Assembly (NCBI RefSeq): GCF_000741255.1
Contig: NZ_JGZB01000001.1
Coordinates: forward strand, 161,629-225,628
Direction: 5' to 3'
Source of the DNA: Bifidobacterium magnum
GTDB lineage: Bacteria > Actinomycetota > Actinomycetes > Actinomycetales > Bifidobacteriaceae
Length of the DNA: 64,000 nt
Numbering within the stretch: position 1 is the first letter of the stretch; the number at the start of each line of letters is the position of its first letter. The notes beneath the pieces are model-generated. The model saw only the letters and a program-made list of their open reading frames with translations. It was not told the origin of the DNA and did not search any database. Below are positions 27,384 to 35,584 of the stretch, one piece after another. The position numbers were made by a program, and so were the translations under genes.

Positions 27384-28337
27384 ATGGTAGAAAAAATTAT
27401 TCTCGATTGCGATCCAGGACACGACGATGCGGTAGCTATTATTCTCGCCGTAGGAAACCCAAACATTGATTTGCTCGGAGTAACCACCGTAGGTGGCAAC
27501 CAGAGCCTCGAAAAAGTCACCTACAATGCGCGCGCCGTACTCGAAATGGCCCACGCCACCAATATTCCGGTGCATGCCGGATGTGACAGGCCCATTGTGC
27601 AGCCACAAGAAATCGCCGCCTCAATTCACGGTGAAACAGGATTAGATGGCGTAGAACTTCCAGTTCCCAGCCGACCGCTCGACGAGGGCCATGCAGTGAA
27701 CTGGATTGTTGACACGATTATGAACAACGAACCTGGCACAATTTCGCTGGTGCCAACCGGGCCGCTCACAAATATTGCGCTTGCTGCTCGGCTTGAACCG
27801 CGCATTGTAGAGCGCGTGAAACAAGTGGTACTCATGGGTGGCGCGTACCACGGTGGTAATTGGAGTGCGTGCGCGGAATTCAACATTAAAGCCGACCCTG
27901 AGGCTGCGCATATTGTGTTCAATGAATCATGGCTCGTAACCATGGTGGGTATTAATGTGACCGAACAAGCGCTGTGTACTCCGCCGGTACAGCAGAAAAT
28001 TCAGGAAATTGGTACGGATTTATCTCAGTTTGTTTCTGATTTAATGGATTTCTTCCGTGATTCGAGTTATAAGAACGATCCTGATTTTGTGGATCCGCCA
28101 GTACACGATCCGTGCACTGTGGCATATCTGATTGATCCAACGGTATTTACTACGCGTCGCTGCCCGATTGATGTGGAATTGCGCGGTGATTTGACTGTGG
28201 GCATGACCGTGTGTGATCTACGTGGTTTGGAACCGAGTGCTGATGAATGCAATAAACAGGTGGCAGTAAAGTTGGACTTCAATAAGTTCTGGGGCTTGGT
28301 GGAGGATGCCATAGCGCGAATTGGGCGATGCTTATGA
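27384..28337 (+). CDS. pyrimidine/purine ribonucleoside hydrolase
   Basis: 317 residues; hydrolyses ribonucleosides to base and ribose. The calcium-binding N-terminus is DCDPGHDDAVAI (residues 8-19); ATNIPVHAGCDRPI, LVPTGPLTNIALAARL, VLMGGAYHGGNW, AEFNIKADPEAAHIVF and the C-terminal VHDPCTVAYLIDP are all as in RihA/RihB-type enzymes. Shine-Dalgarno AAAGGAG precedes ATG 27384. It follows the broken kinase, and its 3' end overlaps the next gene by 10 bp. Confidence 0.92.
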   Translation: MVEKIILDCDPGHDDAVAIILAVGNPNIDLLGVTTVGGNQSLEKVTYNARAVLEMAHATNIPVHAGCDRPIVQPQEIAASIHGETGLDGVELPVPSRPLDEGHAVNWIVDTIMNNEPGTISLVPTGPLTNIALAARLEPRIVERVKQVVLMGGAYHGGNWSACAEFNIKADPEAAHIVFNESWLVTMVGINVTEQALCTPPVQQKIQEIGTDLSQFVSDLMDFFRDSSYKNDPDFVDPPVHDPCTVAYLIDPTVFTTRRCPIDVELRGDLTVGMTVCDLRGLEPSADECNKQVAVKLDFNKFWGLVEDAIARIGRCL

Positions 28338-28916
28338 CAGTAGCACGTACCTGTTGCATGACGGTGATCCGTACATATTTGTACTGGATTGGCATCATGC
28401 TGGGAATGTGGTACGTACCACTGAATGTACTATTTACAGCGATTTCTGATGCTCCTGTAATGGTGCCATACGGTATTGCAGGAGTGTGTTCAGTACTCGT
28501 ATTGCTTAGTATTGACCGGCCTACTACGTGGGGAAACTATGTTGTGGGTCAGTGGATATTGCGATGCGGTGGAATAAGTCTTGCATCGCTTGCTTTCACC
28601 GTGCTTTATTGTTCCGACCGGTATAGTAGCTTCACAAGCCACGGATATACTCGAATCCGTAGTAATTGTGTATGTGTTCCCACTCGCAGGAATTCTCACA
28701 GGCATTATCCTCATGGGTGTTGATGGCCCAAGCAGATGGGCTGAAAATTCATGGTGGCAGTGGGCGGCCAAATGTATAGCAACACTAATTGCGACAGTAT
28801 TGATTTACCCGCTTTTAGGCAGCGATTCGATGATTCTGCGGGCGTTTATAATAGCGGCTTGGGCGCTGTATGTGTTTGTGGCGTTGGGTGGAGTGGTTTC
28901 TAGAAAGCAAAATTAG
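28328..28916 (+). pseudogene. frameshifted membrane protein with two similar halves
   Basis: The first frame (from ATG 28328, overlapping the hydrolase stop) gives three or four membrane segments and then turns to non-membrane sequence at about 28,605-28,625. A second frame (+1) continues with more segments to 28,916. Joining at that point gives one membrane protein. The two halves resemble each other: LSIDRPTTWGNYVVGQWILR and MGVDGPSRWAENSWWQWAAK share D-x-P-(T/S)-x-W and QW. No named family is recognised. The start overlaps the hydrolase stop, so translation may be coupled, and a role in nucleoside transport is conceivable but unproven. Confidence 0.6.
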
Positions 28917-28998
28917 AGATTAGTAGTTATTAGTAGTTAAAGGTACATAAGACTTAATGGATGTGTAATTCATTTTCAGTCGAGACTGGTGATTTCTT

Positions 28999-29874
28999 TC
29001 ATATATGTTTGGAATCGTCTTCCACCCGTTCAATTTCGCATTGATCTAAGAGCCTTGCAAGGAAACTATATGCACCTAGTCGCTCCATAGCATCTTGCTC
29101 TGTAAGTTCATTGCGGGAATGAACACAAGGATTTCTTACAGTATTCGTGAGTCCCTCAGCAAAAAACATTAGTGCTTTTACCAACGAAGGGATACCCTTA
29201 TTCATATCTTTTGAAACCATCGAGTTGTTGTGTTCTTTAGACCAACGTAATCTTGGTTGGCCTTTGTCTGCGGGATGCTCTGACAAGGATTGTTGCCAAA
29301 ATTTCGTGCCATCTACATCCATTCTCTCTAATTTCTCGCGCCAATGGTTTGTGAGGGCATTTGCGGCTTCGCTAAGTGCTACGCGATACTGGTGGGTCGT
29401 CCAATGAGGTGCAGCGGCCTGCCAGATTAATTTATGCATACTTGCAGGTGAAAAAGTTGGGATAGCGTCTCCTGAGCCATCTACTCCCATTTCATTTAGG
29501 TCAATCATTTGTTGTAGCCTTCCGCGCACAGTGGAGATACAACGTCTGATTTCCTGAGGAGAAAGCACAGCTTTTGGCATTGACATAATGCCCCAATTAG
29601 ATAGTGGATCTATTAAACCCATACCCTTTATCTGGATATATGCGCCAGTAATGCGTACGGCTGTAGCAGCTTGTGCACTTGCCTCTCCCAACTTCACTTC
29701 AGTTTCGTTGATGCGATCCTTTGGGATACCAGATTTATTAAAGACTGTAGGCATTAGGCCTGGAGCAAGTAAAGGATCAGTTTCTTCCTGAGTTTTCATC
29801 CATTCCGAGAAAGCCTCCTCATAGTGATCGAGACCATTTTGTAGGTATTGGAGATATTCGGTGGTATAAGCCAT
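28999..29874 (-). CDS. TIGR02391-like protein (defence-associated family)
   Basis: 291 residues. The C-terminal half (SMHKLIWQAAAPHWTTHQYR to the end) matches the TIGR02391/'Ymh' pattern: helices with HYxxAVxEAxxAL-type repeats, then GLTNTVRNPCVHS, equivalent to the family's 'GxRNPxAH' motif, and a helix AYSFLARLLDQCE. Proteins of this family are found in restriction or abortive-infection contexts. The N-terminal half is unrecognised. Start ATG 29874 behind AAGGAA. Lower G+C than its surroundings; no restriction genes adjoin it. Confidence 0.65.
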   Translation of the reverse strand: MAYTTEYLQYLQNGLDHYEEAFSEWMKTQEETDPLLAPGLMPTVFNKSGIPKDRINETEVKLGEASAQAATAVRITGAYIQIKGMGLIDPLSNWGIMSMPKAVLSPQEIRRCISTVRGRLQQMIDLNEMGVDGSGDAIPTFSPASMHKLIWQAAAPHWTTHQYRVALSEAANALTNHWREKLERMDVDGTKFWQQSLSEHPADKGQPRLRWSKEHNNSMVSKDMNKGIPSLVKALMFFAEGLTNTVRNPCVHSRNELTEQDAMERLGAYSFLARLLDQCEIERVEDDSKHI

Positions 29875-30173
29875 ACATTTCCTTCAATATCTTGATATCT
29901 ATAGAAAAACAGTAAGTGTATGGCAACTGAAATATCGATGATGCTAAAATTTCGCTTGCCGATACCGCTAGCTGTTCTTTTAATTGAGGGTTTTGTGTTT
30001 ATTTTTGTGCTAGGGGAGTGGGATGTCTATAGGGTAGAGAGGAGATATTATTCTATAGAATAGATTGCTTTAAGTGTTTTAGTTTTTATGAATAGATAAA
30101 ATATTTCTTAAAATGTGTAATGACTAAAACAATAGCGTGGAAATAAATAAGATGTGAATGGTAGAGGGTCATT
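29875..30173. other. AT-rich intergenic region
   Basis: 299 bp between divergent genes; ATATC-TT-GATAT dyad near 29,888. No gene or RNA is recognised. It presumably contains the promoter for the EPS kinase gene. Confidence 0.4.
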
Positions 30174-31682
30174 GTGGCATCGATGTCTGATGAAAAAGGC
30201 ACTTATGCAGCGACTAATGCTAACAATAAGGAACAGCATGATGGATTGACACTAATCGATCTTTTTCATGTCCTTTTTAAACACGCTATAACAGCTATTA
30301 TTGGTTTTGTCGTGGTTTTTGGGTGCGCGTGCGTTTACTTATTAATGGCAACGCCGCAATATTCTGCAACAACGCAAACATTTACTACCTATAGTGATAC
30401 GTCCACAGCAGACGACAATTATTCTTCACTTGGTAGCGCAGCCTCTTATATCAGCACTCAAGTAAAGTCCTATCCAAACCTGATTAAAACCGATGTAGTG
30501 TTACAGCCGGTTATTAATCAGTTGCATTTGGATATCTCAGTGAATGGTTTAGCAGGAATGGTTACTGCGACTAACCCAAGTAATACCGCTTTCATTAATA
30601 TTTCTGTAACCTCTTCAGATCCTCAGCAAGCTGCACAGATTGCCAATGCCGTTGCCTCTTCTTTCCAAAATGTAGTGCAGTCTTCACTATATGCAGATGG
30701 TAAGCCTTCCCCTGTGAAAATTACCGTTGTACAAAATGCTTCGGTTCCTTCCTCTCCAACTTCTCCGAAAACAGCTCTTGTCTTACTTGCTGGCATTGTG
30801 GGTGGTTTAATTGTTGGAATAGTAGCCGCCTTATTAAAAGATATCTTCACTCGCAAGATCCAAGATGAATCCGAATTGGAATCCTATATTAATGCTCCGG
30901 TATTGGGTCGTATTCCAGAAGATGAAGAAATCGGTAAGGATGCTTCGGTAATCGTGAGCCAGCCAGGTAGTGTGGCTGCGGAAGATTATCGTCGAATCTG
31001 CACGAACCTTACCTTTATTGCTCCGGTTTCCGGTACAAATTCACGTCTAATTGTGGTATCTGCTGTTGGTGCGAATGAGGGTAAAACCACAACTTCTGTC
31101 AATCTTGCTGCGGCATTGGCTGAAAATGGTGCCACGGTATTGCTAATCGACGCGGATCTGCGTCATCCTTCAGTCGCTAACAAGTTGAATATTGACGGTT
31201 CCGTAGGCCTTGCGCATGTGCTGTCTGGTCAGGCTTCAGTTAAGGATGTAGTCCAGCGCTATTGGAAGTCTAATCTGCATATTATGCCGGCAGGCCCTAA
31301 GCCGCCGAATGCTTCCCAGTTGATTAATTCTCCGATTATGAGTGAGCTAATTGAACATGCGCTGCACCAGTACGACTACGTGATTATTGATACGCCGCCA
31401 CTCGTAGTGGCCAATGATGCAGTAATCTTTGCTAAGCAGGGCGGCGGTCTAGTGATTGTATCCCGTCGCGCTATGACGCGTAAGAAAGAGTTGACAGATA
31501 CTGCAAACGAGCTGCGTAACTTGCATGTTGACGTTACTGGCTTTGTATTTAACGGTGCCAAAGACGAGAAGACATCGCTATACGGCAGCAATTATTACTA
31601 CTACAGTAATGATTCAAAAGGCTCGGGTGAACACCACCACCATACGCGCAAGTCTTCTACTTCTCGCTCGTTAAAGAAATAA
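30174..31682 (+). CDS. Wzz-type chain-length determinant fused to a bacterial tyrosine kinase
   Basis: 502 residues. Membrane segments at about 38-58 and 201-221 flank an extracytoplasmic Wzz domain. Cytoplasmic BY-kinase: Walker A VGANEGKTTTS (299-308), Walker A' VLLIDADLR (322-330), Walker B VIIDTPPLV. The tail SLYGSNYYYYSND carries the tyrosine cluster that BY-kinases autophosphorylate, followed by an HHHH stretch. It controls EPS chain length together with the cognate phosphatase (34,052). Start GTG 30174 behind GAGGG; ATG 30183 is an alternative. Confidence 0.93.
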   Translation: MASMSDEKGTYAATNANNKEQHDGLTLIDLFHVLFKHAITAIIGFVVVFGCACVYLLMATPQYSATTQTFTTYSDTSTADDNYSSLGSAASYISTQVKSYPNLIKTDVVLQPVINQLHLDISVNGLAGMVTATNPSNTAFINISVTSSDPQQAAQIANAVASSFQNVVQSSLYADGKPSPVKITVVQNASVPSSPTSPKTALVLLAGIVGGLIVGIVAALLKDIFTRKIQDESELESYINAPVLGRIPEDEEIGKDASVIVSQPGSVAAEDYRRICTNLTFIAPVSGTNSRLIVVSAVGANEGKTTTSVNLAAALAENGATVLLIDADLRHPSVANKLNIDGSVGLAHVLSGQASVKDVVQRYWKSNLHIMPAGPKPPNASQLINSPIMSELIEHALHQYDYVIIDTPPLVVANDAVIFAKQGGGLVIVSRRAMTRKKELTDTANELRNLHVDVTGFVFNGAKDEKTSLYGSNYYYYSNDSKGSGEHHHHTRKSSTSRSLKK

Positions 31683-31767
31683 GATTGCCATGTTTGGGCC
31701 GTTGTACACCAACGACCCATTTTTATGAGCTTTGGTACAACACAGACGCAACATAAAGGACAGTATT

Positions 31768-33654
31768 GTGAGTAATTCCACCAGCAATTTCAATGACTGG
31801 GACAGTATTATGCAGCAAGCGCCTGAACCACCCCAGCGTGGGCATCGTCGGTCGACTCAGAAAAAGCATCATGTATGGCCATGGATTGTGCTTGCAGTAC
31901 TTGTTGCCATAGTGGCCTTTTTGGGCATACTTGGTGCACAGCTGTATTCACAGGCTAGGCAGGTAAAAGCTCACGAAGAACAAGCATTATCCGTGCTTAG
32001 CGACATGAATGGTATTTCAGATATATCTAAAGTTAATGAAATATCCGCCGGGCTTCCGCAAGTGCAGCAAGAAACTAAAGAAGCTAACCGTATTGCTCAC
32101 GGATTTGCATGGAATGTGTATAGCAAACTGCCGTGGATAGGCAGTGATATCACCACAGTTCAAGGCATGACTGAAGTGGTTGATTCGCTCACCAACCAAG
32201 CCGTACCACAATTCGTTACTGTTGTAGATACGTTACAAAAAGCGGATCTGCAATCTGGTGACGGAACATTGAACCTGCAGCCAATTCTCTCTACAGAACA
32301 GTCGCTTGTTGCTGCGAATAATGCTCTTCAAGAGCAGGTGACAGCCTATAACAAGCTGCCGGGTGGTAATATCTCACTGGTTTCCAACACTTACGATGCG
32401 GGAAAGACTCAGTTGGATTCGTTGGCTGGAACTGTTAACCAGCTGACTAATACCTTTAAAATGCTGCCGAGTCTACTTGGCGGTAATCAGACCTATGCAA
32501 TTATGGCTGTGACTCCATCTGAAACGCGTTCATCTGGCGGTTTGGTCGGATCAGTAGGCGAACTCAAGGTAGATAATGGCAAACTGTCCGTAGGCGACTT
32601 CCATTCAAATGGTGACTATCTTAAAGATACGCATAATCTCTCTGGAACACTCACCGATGATGAAGCACAAATCTTCAAAAATACGGGTCCAATGCGCATG
32701 TCCTTCGATATTCGAGATCTCGCAGCATTGCCAGATACAGCTCATGTAGCTACGGCTATGCAATCTATCTGGGATCGTACGTCATGGGGTAGTGGCACAC
32801 CACTGAACGGCATTCTTGTGATGGACCCAGTATTCCTGCAGGAACTCATTAGTATTACCGGTAACGTACAGCTCTCAAACGGCGTAACGCTCACTGGCGA
32901 GAACACAGCACAATATCTGCTCAACACGGTGTATATCGATTATCCAAACGATAACCCCATGATGGACTCGCTCTTTGAAGAAGCAGCCACGCAGAGTATT
33001 GACCACATGTTTGCTAACACGGATCTGACTAAGCTTATGAAGGTCGGTACCGTGCTGGGCCAAATGGCCCAAGAACGTCATTTCTCCATGTATTCATTCG
33101 ATGCGAATGTGGAGAAGAACATTGAGGCAGCCGGATTCACGCCTTCTTCTCCGAATAGCATTGAGCACCCAACTATTGGCGTCTATCTGAATGAACAAAA
33201 AGGCGACAAAATGGGCTGGTACCTCGACCGCAAGGCAGTAATAACGCCCACCTCCTGCAAAAACAACGCACAGACGTACCACGTAGAGTACGAGATGAAG
33301 AACACAATGACGGAGGAAGAAGTCAGTACACTACCCATTTACATTACGGGAACTACACCGGGTGAAGAAGGGTGGATATACGCTAAAACCCTGATTTATG
33401 CGCCGAAGGGTGGCGCTATTAGCAACATAACAGCCACCGGTACTGGTACGGCTGAACAGGGCATAAAGCAAGTAACTATGGATGGTGCACAGCCATATCT
33501 GACTACTGCGAAACTACTTCCGGGACAAACGCTCACGTTCTCGTTTGATGTAACAGTCTCTTCAGATGCAGTCTCCCAACTTGCTGTAGATCAAACACCA
33601 CTGAATCAGCCGGGATCTAACGTCACTTACAACAAAGGAACGTCCTGCAAGTAG
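31768..33654 (+). CDS. DUF4012 membrane-anchored protein of the EPS locus
   Basis: 628 residues: a cytoplasmic basic stretch, one membrane segment (WPWIVLAVLVAIVAFLGILG) and a large extracytoplasmic part. The DUF4012 core is recognised by YAIMAVTPSETRSSGGLVGS. DUF4012 proteins sit in capsule/EPS loci of Actinobacteria; their role is unclear. Start GTG 31768 has AAAGGA 7 nt upstream; the frame is open to 31,732. It follows the kinase gene by 85 bp and probably shares its transcript. Confidence 0.85.
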   Translation: MSNSTSNFNDWDSIMQQAPEPPQRGHRRSTQKKHHVWPWIVLAVLVAIVAFLGILGAQLYSQARQVKAHEEQALSVLSDMNGISDISKVNEISAGLPQVQQETKEANRIAHGFAWNVYSKLPWIGSDITTVQGMTEVVDSLTNQAVPQFVTVVDTLQKADLQSGDGTLNLQPILSTEQSLVAANNALQEQVTAYNKLPGGNISLVSNTYDAGKTQLDSLAGTVNQLTNTFKMLPSLLGGNQTYAIMAVTPSETRSSGGLVGSVGELKVDNGKLSVGDFHSNGDYLKDTHNLSGTLTDDEAQIFKNTGPMRMSFDIRDLAALPDTAHVATAMQSIWDRTSWGSGTPLNGILVMDPVFLQELISITGNVQLSNGVTLTGENTAQYLLNTVYIDYPNDNPMMDSLFEEAATQSIDHMFANTDLTKLMKVGTVLGQMAQERHFSMYSFDANVEKNIEAAGFTPSSPNSIEHPTIGVYLNEQKGDKMGWYLDRKAVITPTSCKNNAQTYHVEYEMKNTMTEEEVSTLPIYITGTTPGEEGWIYAKTLIYAPKGGAISNITATGTGTAEQGIKQVTMDGAQPYLTTAKLLPGQTLTFSFDVTVSSDAVSQLAVDQTPLNQPGSNVTYNKGTSCK

Positions 33655-33687
33655 ATAAGTAAAAGAATCTCTTTAAGATTTAAGAGA

Positions 33688-33981
33688 GGGATGCACGCCG
33701 CTGGAACGATATGGGGATCCGCCGTTGAACACCCCATCGCATATTCAAAACGACGGCCGCAAGTCGCTATGAAATTGTGCGGTAGCGGTGTCGCACAGGC
33801 AACCATAGACGCGGCACCGTTACCGTGTAAGGACAGCTGTGCGGCGCCTTTGCTGTGGTGCGGGGGGAGTGACCGTCAGGCACGGTTCCACGCAACTGTC
33901 GGTACTACATACGCTACGGGAGCCGGGAGCAGAATTGAAGTAATGTGGTGTTCGATGCCAGAGTATCGAAAAAATGCATGA
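33688..33981 (+). ncRNA. candidate structured noncoding RNA
   Basis: There is no convincing protein in this 300-nt stretch, but several strong helices on the + strand. GATATGGGG (33,708) pairs with CCCCAT plus ATATTC (33,732-33,746). GCCGT (33,721) in its loop can pair with ACGGC (33,753), forming a pseudoknot. GGTAGCGGTGTCGC (33,781-33,794) pairs over 14 bp with GCGGCACCGTTACC (33,811-33,824), with two G-U pairs that would be A-C mismatches on the other strand, so the RNA is read from +. ACCGT/ACGGT is a hairpin near 33,872, and ATGCA (33,691) pairs with TGCAT (33,975), closing the whole. Class not identified; raiA-type RNAs are one class to test. Confidence 0.6.
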
Positions 33982-33983
33982 AA

Positions 33984-34050
33984 AAACGCAACGTTATGCC
34001 GCATTCTTTCGATTTTGAACGAAATCAGCGGAAATGTTGCGTTTAATTTA
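33984..34050. terminator. probable terminator after the candidate RNA
   Basis: AAACGCAAC...CCGC (33,984-34,002) pairs with GCGG...GTTGCGTTT (34,028-34,044), followed by AATTTATTT on + and by T-rich sequence on -. It can serve the candidate RNA and the convergent phosphatase gene. Confidence 0.6.
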
Positions 34051-34051
34051 T

Positions 34052-34633
34052 TTAATCCACAAGTGCCTGCTGGCGTACATGACGGCCAGTGTGCGGAATT
34101 ACTGCGGCAGCAATGGTTTCAATAGACTTACCAATCTGCTCATGAGCAGTCTCAAAAGCGGCAAATTCCTTACGATATGGATCGGCAATATCATTCGTGG
34201 ATCCGACCATGGGCCTTACGAGCGACATGTTGTCCAAAATGGACTGCATGCGCTCTTCATAGGTGTCGCCTTCAATAAGGCCTTCCTTGGCGCAGTACTG
34301 TGCAGTGGCTGCGAAGTCGTTCAGCGTTACGGTTTTGCGTGTGGCGGGAGGGGCGATAGTCGCGATTTTCTGCTGCTGGTGCTTGCTGAAGCAGAAAATG
34401 ATGTCGCTGCCCAGCGCAAGTTGCGGTGTGAGTCGCTTGGATCGGAACGCGCTGGCGTCAATGCCGTCCTGTGCCATGAGCTTGCCGCTGGACGGATCAA
34501 TCGGGCTGTCCACAAGTCCGTTCGTTCCCGCCGAATCCACCTGCAAATCGGGATCGGTGAAGAACTGGGGGAACAGCAGTTCACCCATGGGGGAGCGGCA
34601 AATATTTCCTGTGCACACAAACAGAACTTTCAT
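34052..34633 (-). CDS. low-molecular-weight protein tyrosine phosphatase (Wzb type)
   Basis: 193 residues. P-loop VCTGNICRSP with nucleophile Cys7 and Arg13; general-acid DPY at about 151 (NDIADPYRKEF). It dephosphorylates tyrosine, most likely the tail of the BY-kinase encoded at 30,174, and so sets EPS export. Start ATG 34633 behind AAAAGGAAG. It is on the opposite strand to the kinase and separated from it by the candidate RNA. Confidence 0.93.
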   Translation of the reverse strand: MKVLFVCTGNICRSPMGELLFPQFFTDPDLQVDSAGTNGLVDSPIDPSSGKLMAQDGIDASAFRSKRLTPQLALGSDIIFCFSKHQQQKIATIAPPATRKTVTLNDFAATAQYCAKEGLIEGDTYEERMQSILDNMSLVRPMVGSTNDIADPYRKEFAAFETAHEQIGKSIETIAAAVIPHTGRHVRQQALVD

Positions 34634-35061
34634 ACACTTCCTTTTGGTCGGCTCTCCGCGCCACGTTGCGTTCCGTCACATTATAAGGAAATCGCCGGGA
34701 TAAACCGGCACGGGAACGCCATTTGTTGGCTGTGAACGTAGCGGCATTTTGCTGGAATGCTCAATTCCGACTATCTTTATTAGATAGTCGGACCCGGATT
34801 ATTTTACGGAATTTCACACCGTTATATCGATATCTGTTTATTTTTGAGACGATCTGTTTTAATTTATGGTCATTCTTGTTTATTTAATGATGATTTTTGA
34901 TAGATAACGCTCATCAAGAGCACAGATTCCCGGAAATCTTATATTTAGAGATCCTGTGAATATCCATAAAATACGGGATTTGGATTTGAAAAAATGAAAA
35001 ATAATACATAATATTCGTAGGAAAAAGATATCCCTAAAGTATGTAGTGAGAGGGTGAGAAC
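34634..35061. other. AT-rich intergenic region with a strong hairpin
   Basis: 428 bp between two divergent genes. CCGACTATCT-TTATT-AGATAGTCGG (34,767-34,791) is a perfect 10-bp hairpin. The rest (34,800-35,050) is AT-rich with no ORF or recognised RNA. It probably holds both promoters. Confidence 0.5.
34767..34791. promoter_or_regulatory. perfect 10-bp inverted repeat
   Basis: CCGACTATCT, loop TTATT, AGATAGTCGG. No T-run follows; it lies upstream of the phosphatase gene and may bind a regulator. Confidence 0.45.
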
Positions 35062-35499
35062 ATGGCTATTCTTCAAGGATTCGACCCAGTAAGTCCTTCT
35101 ATCCCAACCGGAAAATCAATTCTGACGATTACGCAAAACAGTCTTCATTTTAATAAAAACACCGTGCTGGAACTTGGCAGCCCGGCCTATGTGAAGTTCC
35201 TTATCAATTCGCGCACCAAGCAGTTCGCATTGCAACCGTGCTCGGCCAATGATCCGAGCGCATTGCCGTTCTGCAAGCCCGATTCCCGCAGGGTGTCGGT
35301 AACCATGAAAAGCCCGCTGCTGCTGGACGCGGTGCTCAAGTACTTCACGTTCCCGAAGGCCGCGGACGACGAGGTCGCTTACGCGGCGCTTCACGGCGAG
35401 GAATTGCGTGAAGATGGCATCGTGATTTTCGACGTGGACAAGGCCGAGCTTGGCGTTATGAAGAAGCGTGGCCGCAAGAAGGGCTCCACGCTTAAATAA
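35062..35499 (+). CDS. small protein with an AT-hook-like C-terminus
   Basis: 145 residues. An ordered core (TITQNSLHFNKNTVLELGSP to FDVDKAELGV) looks like a beta-rich domain, with a terminal basic motif KKRGRKKGS that resembles an AT-hook (RGR core). It could be a DNA-binding protein; no named family is recognised. Shine-Dalgarno GAGGGTGAG precedes ATG 35062. A perfect bidirectional terminator follows. It is set in an AT-rich gap but is itself GC-richer, like chromosomal genes. Confidence 0.75.
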   Translation: MAILQGFDPVSPSIPTGKSILTITQNSLHFNKNTVLELGSPAYVKFLINSRTKQFALQPCSANDPSALPFCKPDSRRVSVTMKSPLLLDAVLKYFTFPKAADDEVAYAALHGEELREDGIVIFDVDKAELGVMKKRGRKKGSTLK

Positions 35500-35520
35500 A
35501 TTGTAGATTTTCCCCCAATA

Positions 35521-35548
35521 AAAATCCCCCGCAATTGCGGGGGATTTT
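35521..35548. terminator. bidirectional terminator
   Basis: AAAATCCCCCGCAA/TTGCGGGGGATTTT, a perfect 14-bp palindrome between convergent genes. Confidence 0.92.
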
Positions 35549-35584
35549 CATATCTACGGCACTATTGCAGCGCCGGGCCACGCT

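Noticed and set aside
33691..33981. 96-residue open reading frame
   Set aside because: Cys/Ala/Gly-rich without domain features, and the same DNA folds into strong helices; read as an RNA candidate instead.
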